Below, piece by piece: positions 20,368-35,298 of a stretch of 64,000 nt of DNA. The DNA comes from Methylobacterium cerastii (GTDB lineage Bacteria; Pseudomonadota; Alphaproteobacteria; Rhizobiales; Beijerinckiaceae), in contig NZ_BPQG01000032.1 in assembly GCF_022179125.1 (NCBI RefSeq), positions 1 through 64,000 on the forward strand, written 5' to 3'. Numbering within the stretch: position 1 is the stretch's first letter; the number at the start of each line of letters is the position of its first letter. The notes under the pieces were generated by a model that was not told where the DNA came from, searched no databases, and worked only from the letters and a program-made list of their open reading frames with translations. Made by a program: the position numbers and the translations under genes.

Positions 20368-21444
20368 CTACCACACCGGCTCGAGGCGGATGTCGGCGGG
20401 CATCGCGTTGTCCAGCGTCGGCAGCAGGTAGAGCCGCCCGAAGGTGACCGCCGCCCGCGCGACCTGAACGCCGCGCTTGAGCGTGCCGGCGACGCCGCCC
20501 TGCGCCCGCGCCTCGGCGATCTTCACCGAGCAGTCGAGCAGAGTGTCGAGCCGCTGCTTGAACTTGGGGTTGTCGAGGTCGAGCGTCAGCGGGAAGGTCT
20601 GCTTCGAGATTTCCGAGGTGATGCGGAAGACGGTGAAGTCGTAATCCGACGGGTCGACCCCGAGCGCGGCGTGGAAGGCGGGGCGGCAATGGTCGCGGAC
20701 GTACATCGTCGCGAACACGGCCAGCAGGAAGAACTTGATCCAGTAGCGGTTCAGCCCCTGCGTCAGCTTCGGGTTGGCGCGCATCAGGAGCGCGAAGGCC
20801 TCGCCGTGGCGGAACTCGTCGTTGCACCACTTCTCGAACCACTTGAAGATCGGGTGGATGCGCCGCTCGGGATGCTTCTCCAGCTCCCGGAAGATGGTGA
20901 TGTAGCGCGCGTAGCCGATCTTCTCCGACAGGTAGGTCGCATAGAAGATGAACTTCGGGCGGAAGAACGTGTACTTCTTCGACTTCGTCAGGAAGCCGAG
21001 GTCGACGCCGATGCCGAAGTCCTTCAGCGTGTCGTTGATGAAGCCGGCGTGGCGCGCCTCGTCGCGGCTCATGAAGCCGAACAGCTCCTTGATGTCCTTG
21101 TTCTTGGCGCGCTTGCGCATCTCGGCGTAGAGCACGCAGCCCGAGAACTCGGCCGTGATCGAGGAGACCAGGAAGTCGAGAAACTCCTTCCGGAGCTCGG
21201 GCTCCATCTGCGACAGGTCGCAGTCGAAGTCGGCGTTGCGGGTGAAGTGCCGCTTGTTCGGGTCGGAGCGCAGCTCCTCGATCAGCTCGTCCCACTCGGC
21301 CCGGACCGGCTCGACGTTCGTGCGGTCGAGTTCCGCGAAGTCGGTGGTGTAGAAGCGCGGGCTGAGGAAGGTCGTCTCCTGCGCGGACTTGGTCGATTCG
21401 TTGACCGGACGGTTGGGCAGCGGATGCCTGACGGGAGCGTTCAA
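20368..21444 (-). CDS. acsF: Aerobic Mg-protoporphyrin IX monomethyl ester cyclase
   Basis: 358 residues; di-iron enzyme that uses O2 to form the fifth ring of chlorophylls. Iron ligands of the two ExxH motifs are present: E129-A-R-H132 and E210-F-R-H213, with E99 in [12 protein letters not shown]. Having AcsF, and no bchE in the window, fits pigment synthesis under aerobic conditions. The ATG overlaps the stop of the preceding 100-residue gene (ATGA), and puhE follows after 10 nt. Confidence 0.96.
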   Translation of the reverse strand: MNAPVRHPLPNRPVNESTKSAQETTFLSPRFYTTDFAELDRTNVEPVRAEWDELIEELRSDPNKRHFTRNADFDCDLSQMEPELRKEFLDFLVSSITAEFSGCVLYAEMRKRAKNKDIKELFGFMSRDEARHAGFINDTLKDFGIGVDLGFLTKSKKYTFFRPKFIFYATYLSEKIGYARYITIFRELEKHPERRIHPIFKWFEKWCNDEFRHGEAFALLMRANPKLTQGLNRYWIKFFLLAVFATMYVRDHCRPAFHAALGVDPSDYDFTVFRITSEISKQTFPLTLDLDNPKFKQRLDTLLDCSVKIAEARAQGGVAGTLKRGVQVARAAVTFGRLYLLPTLDNAMPADIRLEPVW

Positions 21445-21743
21445 AGCTTCCTCCTCTCGCTGAAGCTGACTTCGTAGAGTTCGGTCAGTTCGAGATGGCC
21501 GGCGAGCTTGGTCCAGAGCCGCTCGATCCGTCCGGCCCGCGTCACCGTCGCGGTGCGGCGGACGACGAGGCGCTCGCCGTAGGGCACCGAGGTCGGCGCA
21601 TCGTGGACTTGGACCTCGTCGCCAGGCTCGATCTCGAAGTCGGCGTCGAGGCTGACGTGGGCGTGCAGGCTCTCGGGCGTCTGCTCGATCTCGACGGTGC
21701 AGGGCACCTCGACCGTGCGGCGGCCGTTCAACAATCCGATCAT
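21441..21743 (-). CDS. Conserved 100-residue PGC protein between puhC and acsF
   Basis: Starts [20 protein letters not shown] and ends [10 protein letters not shown]. Predicted all-beta, acidic in the middle ([17 protein letters not shown]) and without a membrane segment. The pattern of short strands with GDEV looks like a small barrel. It overlaps puhC upstream and acsF downstream, each by four nt (ATGA), so it is made in step with both. A similar short ORF is known at this position in other alphaproteobacterial photosynthesis clusters, with no assigned function. The neighbours suggest a role in cyclase activity or reaction-centre assembly; this is inference. Confidence 0.85.
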   Translation of the reverse strand: MIGLLNGRRTVEVPCTVEIEQTPESLHAHVSLDADFEIEPGDEVQVHDAPTSVPYGERLVVRRTATVTRAGRIERLWTKLAGHLELTELYEVSFSERRKL

Positions 21744-22213
21744 CGCGGGACGCTCACGTCGGGAAGGGCGTTGCCGGGCAGCAGCTTGGCGAAGGCGAGG
21801 GCATTGGTCGGGCCGAAGGCGCCCATGTTGACGCTGCGGCCCGTGACCTCGTCGATCAGGGCGAGGGATCCGTCGTCGTAACGGGTCAGGCGGAACGGCT
21901 CGGCCGAGGTCAGGCCGGCGCGCAGGCGCGACTGACCGAAGCTGCGCAGGGTCGCGCGGACGAAGTTGTCCTGGCCGGGCTCGACGGTCTCGATCAGCTG
22001 CGCGTTCGCGGCATCCTCGATCCGGATCGATCCGTCCGCGCGGTCCAGCACGCGGAGGGAGACGGAGGCGACCGGCTTGCCGCCGGGATTGCCGCTGAGG
22101 CCGATGCCTTCGGTGCGCCCGACCATCACCGCCAGCATGGTGAAGCCGAGCAGCGCACCGGCCCCGATCAGTGCGAGCGCCGGGACCGGCCCGCTCTCCG
22201 CAACCACAGCCAT
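21740..22213 (-). CDS. puhC: Photosynthetic complex assembly protein PuhC
   Basis: 157 residues: one N-terminal membrane helix ([20 protein letters not shown]), then a periplasmic domain with [26 protein letters not shown] and [17 protein letters not shown], typical of PuhC. It supports reaction-centre/LH1 assembly. First gene of its own transcription unit: a perfect PpsR site lies 93 nt upstream and a terminator separates it from puhB. The stop overlaps the next ATG. Confidence 0.93.
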   Translation of the reverse strand: MAVVAESGPVPALALIGAGALLGFTMLAVMVGRTEGIGLSGNPGGKPVASVSLRVLDRADGSIRIEDAANAQLIETVEPGQDNFVRATLRSFGQSRLRAGLTSAEPFRLTRYDDGSLALIDEVTGRSVNMGAFGPTNALAFAKLLPGNALPDVSVPR

Positions 22214-22305
22214 CGGCTTCCCTCACCGTCATCCGGACCGATCCTCGCGTCGGCACCGTGTGGTGCCTGGCCACGGGGCCGTCTCGTTGGCGTCAGGTTA
22301 ACCGG

Positions 22306-22323
22306 TGTCAAGCGCGCTTGACA
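22306..22323. promoter_or_regulatory. PpsR/CrtJ operator upstream of puhC
   Basis: TGTCA-AGCGCGCT-TGACA, an 18-base perfect palindrome matching TGT-N12-ACA. On the minus strand its second half provides TTGACA (22311-22306), a consensus -35 box. A 17-base spacer leads to a weak -10 (AACGAG). This predicts a PpsR-repressed promoter for puhC-orf-acsF-puhE-hemA. Confidence 0.85.
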
Positions 22324-22398
22324 ATCCTGGTTTTGGATTTTTCGAACTCGTTTTTTGTTCGGATGATCAAGTCGTTGTTCGGGAACGACCTTTTCTGG

Positions 22399-22441
22399 AA
22401 AAACCAACGCCCGCCCTGGCATGTCGGCCGGGACGGGCGTT
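22399..22441 (-). terminator. Rho-independent terminator after puhB
   Basis: On the minus strand: AACGCCCG, an interior that can pair further, CGGGCGTT, then GG and five T residues (22403-22399). It begins 41 nt after the puhB stop and closes the nine-gene bchF...puhB unit, so puhC downstream needs its own promoter. The ~75 bases between it and the puhC operator hold no gene. Confidence 0.8.
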
Positions 22442-22482
22442 GAGGGTCTTGCGTCTTCGAAGGCCTGGGAGGCTCGCGTGGT

Positions 22483-23184
22483 TCAGCGCGCGCCGACGGC
22501 GACGAGGCGGGGCTGGCGCGAAGCGGCCTGCGGGCGGGCGACGAGGATCGGCAGCGCCGATTCCTCCTCCGGCGCGCGGGCGGCGACGATCGCCCGGCCC
22601 AGGATGGCGGCCACCGCGGCCGCATCGGGCACCGAGCGCAGCATCGGCTGCGGCTCGGTCACGCGCCAGGGGCGCGCATGCGGCCACAGGTGCAGGTAGG
22701 CGACGCGGGTGCCCGCGCTCAGCCGGAGCGGCAGGTCGCCGGTGCCGTCGGCGAAGCTGTGCAGCGCGGCGTCCTCCACCTGCGCCAGCGGCAGGTTGAA
22801 GGTGACGGGGATCGCGATGCCGATCCGCATCACCACGCGGCAGTTGGTGATGGTGTAGGTGGTGGTCCAGGAGGCGAGCCAGCCGAGCCCGCCGACGACG
22901 ACGAGCGCCGCGGCGCAGGCGGCGAAGGTCGGCCACGAGGCCTTGAGGCCGGCCAGCACCGCCCCGTCGAGGGCGGCCGGCAGGATGGTCCAGGCGGCGA
23001 GCACCGCGAACCACAGCACCACGAACCCGCCGTGCATCGGGCGCGCCGCCATGCCGAAGGCCGTCGGCCGGCCCTGCCAGAGGATGTGCTCGCCCGGCGG
23101 CAGCGCCTCGGGCAGGCCTTCCGGGATGCGGTCGTCGACGACCGTGTCGTCTTGGCTGGTGTCGTGGATCCGGCGGTCGCTCAT
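22483..23184 (-). CDS. puhB: Photosynthetic complex assembly protein PuhB
   Basis: 233 residues with a PH-like domain: LPPGEHILWQGRPTAFGMAA at the N-terminus, two or three membrane helices (FVVLWFAVLAAWTILPAALD and FAACAAALVVVGGLGWLASW), then TTTYTITNCRVVMRIGIAIP. PuhB helps assemble the reaction centre and LH1. ATG overlaps the puhA stop (ATGA). Last gene of the bchF-to-puhB unit. Confidence 0.94.
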   Translation of the reverse strand: MSDRRIHDTSQDDTVVDDRIPEGLPEALPPGEHILWQGRPTAFGMAARPMHGGFVVLWFAVLAAWTILPAALDGAVLAGLKASWPTFAACAAALVVVGGLGWLASWTTTYTITNCRVVMRIGIAIPVTFNLPLAQVEDAALHSFADGTGDLPLRLSAGTRVAYLHLWPHARPWRVTEPQPMLRSVPDAAAVAAILGRAIVAARAPEEESALPILVARPQAASRQPRLVAVGAR

Positions 23185-23972
23185 ATCAGGGTCTCCGCGC
23201 GCTGGGGTGTGGCGTACAGGGTGCCGGCGCCGAAGTAGGCGATGATCTTCTCCTCCTCGAGGAGCGTCACCGCGTCGGGGTCGGCGTGGGGGGGTATGTC
23301 GGCGAACTGGCGGGCCAGCAGCGCCTCGGTCTTCACGGTGCGCGAGAACCGGCCGGTGCGGCAGAAGGTGACCGGCATCAGCACCCGGCGCGCCCCGGCG
23401 CCGAGCTCGACCTCGTAGTAGCGGGCGAAGCTCTCGCCGCGGTCGATCCAGATGTCCGACACCGTTCCGGCGACTTGGCTGTCGGCGCCGAAGACGCTCA
23501 TGCCGATCGGGTTCGGGCCGTCCTCGTGGACCATGAAGTGGGTCGCGACCCGCAACGGCACGATCCGCTTCTGGCCGTCGAAGGTGTGGTCGAACGCGTC
23601 GTCGCGGCTCACCCAGGAGCCGGGGCCGACATGGGCGAACATCGGGTCGGCGCCGGTCGGCTCCAGCGGGGCGCCCGGCCAGGGCTCGCGCTTGCGGCCC
23701 TCGAAGTTGCGGTCGGGCACCATGTCGGCCTGCGGGGCCTGCTTGATCTTGCCGTCGGCGAGGTGGAACAGCTTCGGCGACGGGATCAGGATCGGGTCGG
23801 GGCTCTTGAGCCGGCCCGTCACCTCGGCCTCGAGCGGATAGCCCTCGCGCCGGTCCTCGCGGCGGAGCCAGAAGACTAGGCCGAAGAAGAACAGGAAGAA
23901 GGCGTAGAGGACGATCTGCGCGACGTCGACGTAGCCGGTCAGTGCGCCCGTGGGCAGTGCTCCAGGTGACAT
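23181..23972 (-). CDS. puhA: Photosynthetic reaction centre subunit H
   Basis: 263 residues: one N-terminal membrane helix (DVAQIVLYAFFLFFFGLVFW) followed by LRREDRREGYPLE and the cytoplasmic PRC-barrel domain (VPLRVATHFMVHEDGPNPIG, VSDIWIDRGE). The H subunit caps the L/M core and tunes proton delivery to the quinone. pufL and pufM are not in this window. It lies 16 nt after lhaA and overlaps puhB. Confidence 0.96.
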   Translation of the reverse strand: MSPGALPTGALTGYVDVAQIVLYAFFLFFFGLVFWLRREDRREGYPLEAEVTGRLKSPDPILIPSPKLFHLADGKIKQAPQADMVPDRNFEGRKREPWPGAPLEPTGADPMFAHVGPGSWVSRDDAFDHTFDGQKRIVPLRVATHFMVHEDGPNPIGMSVFGADSQVAGTVSDIWIDRGESFARYYEVELGAGARRVLMPVTFCRTGRFSRTVKTEALLARQFADIPPHADPDAVTLLEEEKIIAYFGAGTLYATPQRAETLI

Positions 23973-23988
23973 GGCGATCTCCCGACGG

Positions 23989-25419
23989 TCAGGTTGACGA
24001 GGTGGACAGCGCGGACAGGGATCGGACCCTGGACGCCGGTTGCAGACTGCGGTCGCGGACGAGCGGACCGATCGCGACGAGCGTCGCGAACAGCAGCGCG
24101 ATCTCGATGTGGTAGACGATCAGGTAGCCGATCGAGGGGTCGCTCATCGCCTCGCCGAGCGCCCCCGATGCCGCCAGGCTCGAGCCGGCGTCGCGCACGA
24201 TTCCGCTCGCGGCGATGGCGAGGCCCGCGGCCGACGCCTGGACCGCGCCCCAGGCGCCGAGCGCCAGCCCGGTATCCTCCGGCCCGGCCTTCGCCATCGA
24301 GGCGGTGAGCGTGCCGTGGGCGAACAGGCCGCCGCCGCAGCCGATCAGGCTGACGCCGGCCGCGAAGACCTGCGTGGAGCCGAGCGGCGCGGCGAACACG
24401 ACGCAGGAGAAGGCGAGGATGCCGATCACGGCACCCGCCGCCGCGACGCGGAACGGGTCTCCGCCGCGATTGAGCCAGCGCGCCGCCACCAGCAGCCCGA
24501 GGCCGCCTCCGGCCGCCAGCAGAGCGGTCAAGGCCGTGGTGGCGGCGACCGAGAGGTGCAGGATCTGGCCGCCATAGGGCTCCAGCAGGATGTCCTGCAT
24601 CGAGAAGGCCGCGGTGCCGAGCCCGGTCGCGACGAGGCGTCGGCGCGCCAGCCCCTGCCCCGCATAGGCGGCCCAGGATTCCGAGAAGTTCGGCTGCGCC
24701 GCGTCGCGGGCCCGGTTGGGATCGCGCGCCTCCTGCTTCCACAGGGCGAGGCCGTTGAGCACGATGGTGACGAGCGCCGTGCCCTGGATGACCTGGATCA
24801 GCCGCACCTTCGAGAAGTCGGCGAGCAGGAGGCCGAACGCGACCGCGCTGACCATCATGCCCACGAGCAGCATCACGCAGAGCAGCGCGACGACCTTGGG
24901 CCGCGCATGGGCCGGGGCGAGGTCGGTGGCGAGCGCCAGGCCCACCGTCTGCGTGGTGTGGAGCCCGGCGCCGACCAGCACGAAGGCGAGCGCGGCGGCG
25001 ATCTGCCCGGCCCACATCGGGCCGGTGGTGTCGCCCGACAGCAGCAGCAACGCGAACGGCATGATCGCGAGGCCGCCGAACTGCAGCAGCGTGCCGAACC
25101 AGATGTAGGGCACCCGGCGCCAGCCGAGCACGGAGCGGTGGGTGTCCGAGCGGAAGCCGATCAACGCCCGCAAGGGCGCGAAGATGAGCGGCAGGGACAG
25201 CATCAGCGCGACGACCCAGGCCGGCACTTCCAGCTCGACGATCATGACGCGGTTGAGCGTGCCGATCAGCAGCACCGCGGCCATGCCGACGGTGACCTGG
25301 AACAGCGACAGCCGCATCAGCCGGCCGAGCGGCAGCTCCTTCGTCGCCGCGTCGGCGAAAGGGAGGATCGACGGGCCGAGCGCCGCGAGGTGCTGGATCA
25401 GGCGGGGGCCGAGCTTCAT
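23989..25419 (-). CDS. lhaA: LH1 assembly protein LhaA (BCH/PUCC-type MFS transporter)
   Basis: 476 residues, about twelve membrane helices, with LMRLSLFQVTVGMAAVLLIG near the N-terminus and the FAPLRALIGFRSDTHRSVLG loop of PucC/LhaA proteins. LhaA is needed for assembly of the light-harvesting 1 antenna and probably hands over bacteriochlorophyll. Four-nt overlap with bchM (25416-25419). A second family member lies at 37857. Confidence 0.93.
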   Translation of the reverse strand: MKLGPRLIQHLAALGPSILPFADAATKELPLGRLMRLSLFQVTVGMAAVLLIGTLNRVMIVELEVPAWVVALMLSLPLIFAPLRALIGFRSDTHRSVLGWRRVPYIWFGTLLQFGGLAIMPFALLLLSGDTTGPMWAGQIAAALAFVLVGAGLHTTQTVGLALATDLAPAHARPKVVALLCVMLLVGMMVSAVAFGLLLADFSKVRLIQVIQGTALVTIVLNGLALWKQEARDPNRARDAAQPNFSESWAAYAGQGLARRRLVATGLGTAAFSMQDILLEPYGGQILHLSVAATTALTALLAAGGGLGLLVAARWLNRGGDPFRVAAAGAVIGILAFSCVVFAAPLGSTQVFAAGVSLIGCGGGLFAHGTLTASMAKAGPEDTGLALGAWGAVQASAAGLAIAASGIVRDAGSSLAASGALGEAMSDPSIGYLIVYHIEIALLFATLVAIGPLVRDRSLQPASRVRSLSALSTSST

Positions 25420-26123
25420 GCGCGGCTCCGCGACAGCTCGATCGCGTTCGAAAGATAGAAGCCGCTGTTGACGCGATGCGTCCGCGCCAGCGCGAATTCG
25501 GCCAGCGCCGGCTCGCGGCCGATGCGCCGATCGAGCGCGCCCAGCGTGATCGGCACGATCGCCGGGGCCCGGTCGCCCTTAGGAAAAAGCTTGCCGGCCG
25601 CGTGCATCACGGTGAGGAGCGCGGTGCGGGGCGCCACCGTGAACACGACCGAGCCGTCGGTGCGTTCCCCGAGCACGGCCAGCGCCCGCGCGATGTCGGC
25701 GGCGGAGTAGTGGATCAGCGAATCCATCGCGACGACGTGGTCGAAGCGGCCGAGGCTCGGATCGAGCATGTCGCCGACTCGGAAGTCGATCGACCCGCCA
25801 CCCGCGATCGTCCCCGTCCGCTCGGCGGCGAGGCCGACCAGCGTCGCCGACACGTCGATGGCCACGACCTCGGCGCCGCGGCGCGCGGCCTCCAGGCTGA
25901 GCGCGCCGGTGCCGCAGCCGGCATCGAGGATGCGCCGGCCGCTGAGGTCGTCCGGCAGCCAGGACAACAGCGTGCCGCGCATGGCGTCGCGGCCGGCCCT
26001 CACCGTCGCGCGGATCTTCGAGACCGGCGCGTCGGAGGTGAGCCGCGCCCAGGCCTCGACCGCGGTGCGGTCGAAGTAGGTGGTGAGCTGGCCGCGGCGT
26101 TCGGCGTAGGTGGTGCTGGTCAT
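25416..26123 (-). CDS. bchM: Mg-protoporphyrin IX methyltransferase
   Basis: 235 residues from ATG 26123 (MTSTTYAERRGQLTTYFDRT). SAM-dependent methyltransferase: motif I ILDAGCGTGALSLEAARRGA, then VVAIDVSATLV and FDHVVAMDSLIHY. It methylates the propionate of Mg-protoporphyrin before ring closure by AcsF. It lies 11 nt after bchL and overlaps lhaA by four nt. A much longer open frame running back through bchL is only a shadow. Confidence 0.95.
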   Translation of the reverse strand: MTSTTYAERRGQLTTYFDRTAVEAWARLTSDAPVSKIRATVRAGRDAMRGTLLSWLPDDLSGRRILDAGCGTGALSLEAARRGAEVVAIDVSATLVGLAAERTGTIAGGGSIDFRVGDMLDPSLGRFDHVVAMDSLIHYSAADIARALAVLGERTDGSVVFTVAPRTALLTVMHAAGKLFPKGDRAPAIVPITLGALDRRIGREPALAEFALARTHRVNSGFYLSNAIELSRSRA

Positions 26124-26134
26124 GGCGCGCGCCC

Positions 26135-30706
<4,572 letters not shown>

Positions 30707-30732
<26 letters not shown>

Positions 30733-32278
30733 CGTACAAGGTCTCGACGGTGATGAGCGGCAGCGCCCGCTCCCTGGCGAAGGTTTCCGTGTTGGTTCGG
30801 GCTTTTCCTCGGACGAAGAACGGGATCTTCTTCAGCTCCTTCTCGGCCTCCGTGGCCCAGGTCGGAGTCGTCGGAGCGGACGGCGGAGCGAGCGTCGCCG
30901 CGGTGACGGGGGCGGTGGCGATGGCGGGCGGCGCGGATGCCTTGGCGGGCGCCTTGCCGCCGAGATGCGAGGGCGCGCGGTCGTTGAATTCGGGGTCCTC
31001 GCGGAACATCCCGAGCAGGTGCTCCTCCAGGCCCATCATCAGCGGGTGGACCCAGGTGTCGAACAGGACGTTCGCGCCCTCGAAGCCCATCTGCGGCGAG
31101 TAGCGCGCCGGGAAGTCCTGGACGTGGATCGGCGCCGAAATCACCGCGCAGGGCAGCCCGAGCCGCTTGGCGATGTGGCGTTCCATCTGGGTGCCGAGCA
31201 CCAGCTCGGGGCCGGCCGCCTGGATCGCCGCCTCGACGTCGAGGTAGTCGTCGCAGATCAGCGCCTCGATCCCGTGGAGCGCCGCCTCGGCGCGGACCTC
31301 GCGGGCGAACTCCCGGCCGTAGGTGCCGAGGCCCACGACCTGGAAGCCGAGCTCGGCCTTGGCGACGCGGGCGGCGGCGATCGCATGGGTCGCGTCGCCG
31401 AAGATGAAGACCCGCTTGCCGGTGAGGTAGGTCGAATCGACCGAGCGCGAATACCAGGGCGCCCGCGACGGCGCCCCGGCGAGCACCGGGCCGGGATCGA
31501 CGCCGGCCAAGGCCGCGACCTCCTCGACGAACCGGATCGTCGCGCCGACGCCGATCGGCACCGTCTCGACCATCGGCTGGCCGAAGGTCTTCTGCAGGTG
31601 AAGCGCAGCGGCCTTGGCGATTTCCGGGTAGAGCACGACGTTGAAGTCGGCGTCCTTCAGGCGTCCGAGGTCGGCGGGGCTCGCGCCCATCGGCGCCACC
31701 ACGTTGACGGCGACGCCGAGCCGTCCGAGCAGGCCGGTGATCTCGGTGAGGTCGTCGCGGTGGCGGAAGCCCAGCGCCGTCGGCCCGAGGATGTTGCAGG
31801 ACGGGCGCCGGCCCTCCGGCTTCGGCTCCGTGGACGGCGAGCCGGACAGCCCGCGCACCAGCCGGTAGAAGGTCTCGGAGGCGCCCCAGTTCTCTTTCTT
31901 CTGGTAGGCCGGCAGCTCCAGCGCGATCACCGGGATCGGCAGGTTCAGCGCCTTGGCGAGGCCGCCCGGATCGTCCTGGATCAGCTCCGCCGTGCACGAG
32001 GCGCCGACGATCATCGCCTGCGGCTTGAAGCGCTCGTAGGCGGCGGACGCCGCGTTCTTGAAGATCTCGGCGGTGTCGGAGCCGAGGTCGCGGGCCTGGA
32101 AGGTGGTGTAGGTGACCGGCGGGCGGGCGTCGCGCCGCTCGATCATCGTGAACAGCAGGTCGGCATAGGTGTCGCCCTGCGGCGCGTGCAGGACGTAGTG
32201 CAGCCCCTCCATCGCGGTGGCGACCCGCATGGCGCCGATATGCGGTGGTCCTTCGTAGGTCCAGAGGGTGAGCTGCAT
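30707..32278 (-). CDS. bchB: Dark protochlorophyllide reductase subunit B
   Basis: 523 residues. With BchN it forms the catalytic NB tetramer of DPOR. It begins [20 protein letters not shown] and has Asp36 (in QGDTYADLL), the unusual Asp ligand of the NB-cluster, plus one Cys in [15 protein letters not shown] Pro/Ala-rich linker (about 425-465) joins the C-terminal small domain [18 protein letters not shown]. It lies four nt after bchN and overlaps bchH. Confidence 0.96.
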
Positions 32279-32282
32279 CGCC

Positions 32283-34100
<1,818 letters not shown>

Positions 34101-34154
34101 TCACCCCATCCCTGCTGCGGCCGGCCGCCTCTCGAAGGAGCGGCTTGGGGTGAA

Positions 34155-34182
34155 GCCTAGAAACCGTGCCCAAAAGTGTCAA
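34155..34182 (-). promoter_or_regulatory. Predicted bchF-operon promoter
   Basis: Minus strand: TTGACA (34182-34177, inside the operator), a 16-base spacer and CTAGGC (34160-34155); with 17 bases the -10 would read TAGGCT. The start point would lie roughly 50 nt before the bchF ATG. The same TTG.../CTAG pairing is seen before crtI and bchG. Confidence 0.45.
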
Positions 34183-34194
34183 GCGCGCTTTACG
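34177..34194. promoter_or_regulatory. PpsR/CrtJ operator-like site 1, bchF/aerR intergenic region
   Basis: TGTCA-AGCGCGCT-TTACG: left half perfect, right half with two changes (TGACA to TTACG). The first 13 bases equal those of the perfect puhC site. It covers the -35 box of the bchF promoter and abuts site 2. Confidence 0.65.
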
Positions 34195-34210
34195 TCAAAT
34201 CCAAATGACA
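34193..34210. promoter_or_regulatory. PpsR/CrtJ operator-like site 2, bchF/aerR intergenic region
   Basis: CGTCA-AATCCAAA-TGACA: right half perfect, left half with one change (T to C). It shares two bases with site 1, so the two 18-base sites are packed 16 bases apart. Such tandem sites allow cooperative binding of a PpsR tetramer and could control bchF leftwards and aerR rightwards. Confidence 0.65.
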
Positions 34211-34375
34211 ATGACATCGAAGCATTCTGGTTCGAATTGACCATTGCCAAGTCGGCTCGAAAGGGTATCGTCTAGGTCAAGTCGTCCCGAAGAGGGCGAC
34301 AGCGCGGGGATTTCCAGGCCCGGCCATGCTGAGTTGTAAAGACAATTAAGCCGTCAGCGACATTGGAGAGGGCCA

Positions 34376-35263
34376 ATGGATGACTTGAGGCGCTCCGAGG
34401 GGCGAAACGCCATCCTGGCCCTCGCACGCGAGATGGCTTCGGCCTGCGAGATCGACGAACGGGCGCCGCCTCGCCGGCAGCAGCTCTCCGATCGCTGGCA
34501 CGGTCACCTGTCCCGCGTCGTCGAGGCCGAGATCATTCCCCGCCTGATGCTTGCCCACCGGATGGAGGCGTCGACCCGCGGCCCCGGGCCGCGGAAGCCG
34601 ACGGCCGAGGACATCGAGGCGTTCGCCTCCCTCGTGCTGGCGCCGGCCGGCGAAGTGGTGGAGGCGCGGATCGCCGCCCTCGTCGACGACGGGCTCGCCC
34701 TCGACAGCCTCCTCCTCGACCTGCTGGCGCCGACGGCGCGGCATCTCGGCGTGTTGTGGGAGGAGGATCTCTGCGATTTCGCGGAACTGACGATCGCGAT
34801 GGGCCGCCTGCAGCGGATCATGCACGACCTCTCGCGCCGCTACGGCGGCGAAACCGGAGGGCACCGGGACGGGCACAGCATCCTGCTGAGCCTCTGCCCC
34901 GGCGAGACCCACATGTTCGGCCTTTCGATGATCGAGCAGTTCTTCCGCGACGCGGGCTGGGACGTGACGAGCACGGCGCTGGCGCCGGTGGGCGAGATCC
35001 TGAACCAGGCGCGGACCGCATGGTTCGACGTGATCGGCCTCTCGCTCGGCTGTGAGGTCCTTCTGCCGACCTTGACCAAGACCGTCCTCGAACTTCGGCG
35101 CGTCTCGTTCAATCCCGGCGTCCGGATCCTCGTCGGCGGCCCGATCTTCATCGACAATCCCGGCCATATCGAGCAAGTCGGCGCGGATGCGACGGCGTCG
35201 GATGCACGCCGAGCTGTGGCTGCAGCCGAGTTCATGCTTGATATGAGGGCGGGAGCCTGCTGA
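34376..35263 (+). CDS. aerR: B12-binding photosynthesis regulator AerR/PpaA
   Basis: 295 residues. The N-terminal ~90 residues are variable; a helical region (LVLAPAGEVVEARIAALVDDG) is followed by a cobalamin-binding domain with LSLCPGETHMFGLSMIEQFF. His179 matches the B12-ligand His of AerR, but the classical B12-binding DxHxxG is absent, as in other AerR/PpaA proteins. The end IRILVGGPIFIDNPGHIEQVG-like block is also conserved. AerR acts as an antirepressor of PpsR/CrtJ and links light, via adenosylcobalamin, to pigment genes. Next to ppsR (35 nt) and divergent from bchF. Confidence 0.92.
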   Translation: MDDLRRSEGRNAILALAREMASACEIDERAPPRRQQLSDRWHGHLSRVVEAEIIPRLMLAHRMEASTRGPGPRKPTAEDIEAFASLVLAPAGEVVEARIAALVDDGLALDSLLLDLLAPTARHLGVLWEEDLCDFAELTIAMGRLQRIMHDLSRRYGGETGGHRDGHSILLSLCPGETHMFGLSMIEQFFRDAGWDVTSTALAPVGEILNQARTAWFDVIGLSLGCEVLLPTLTKTVLELRRVSFNPGVRILVGGPIFIDNPGHIEQVGADATASDARRAVAAAEFMLDMRAGAC

Positions 35264-35298
35264 AAGACCTGATCGGCGACTTCACGAAGCGGTGAGAC

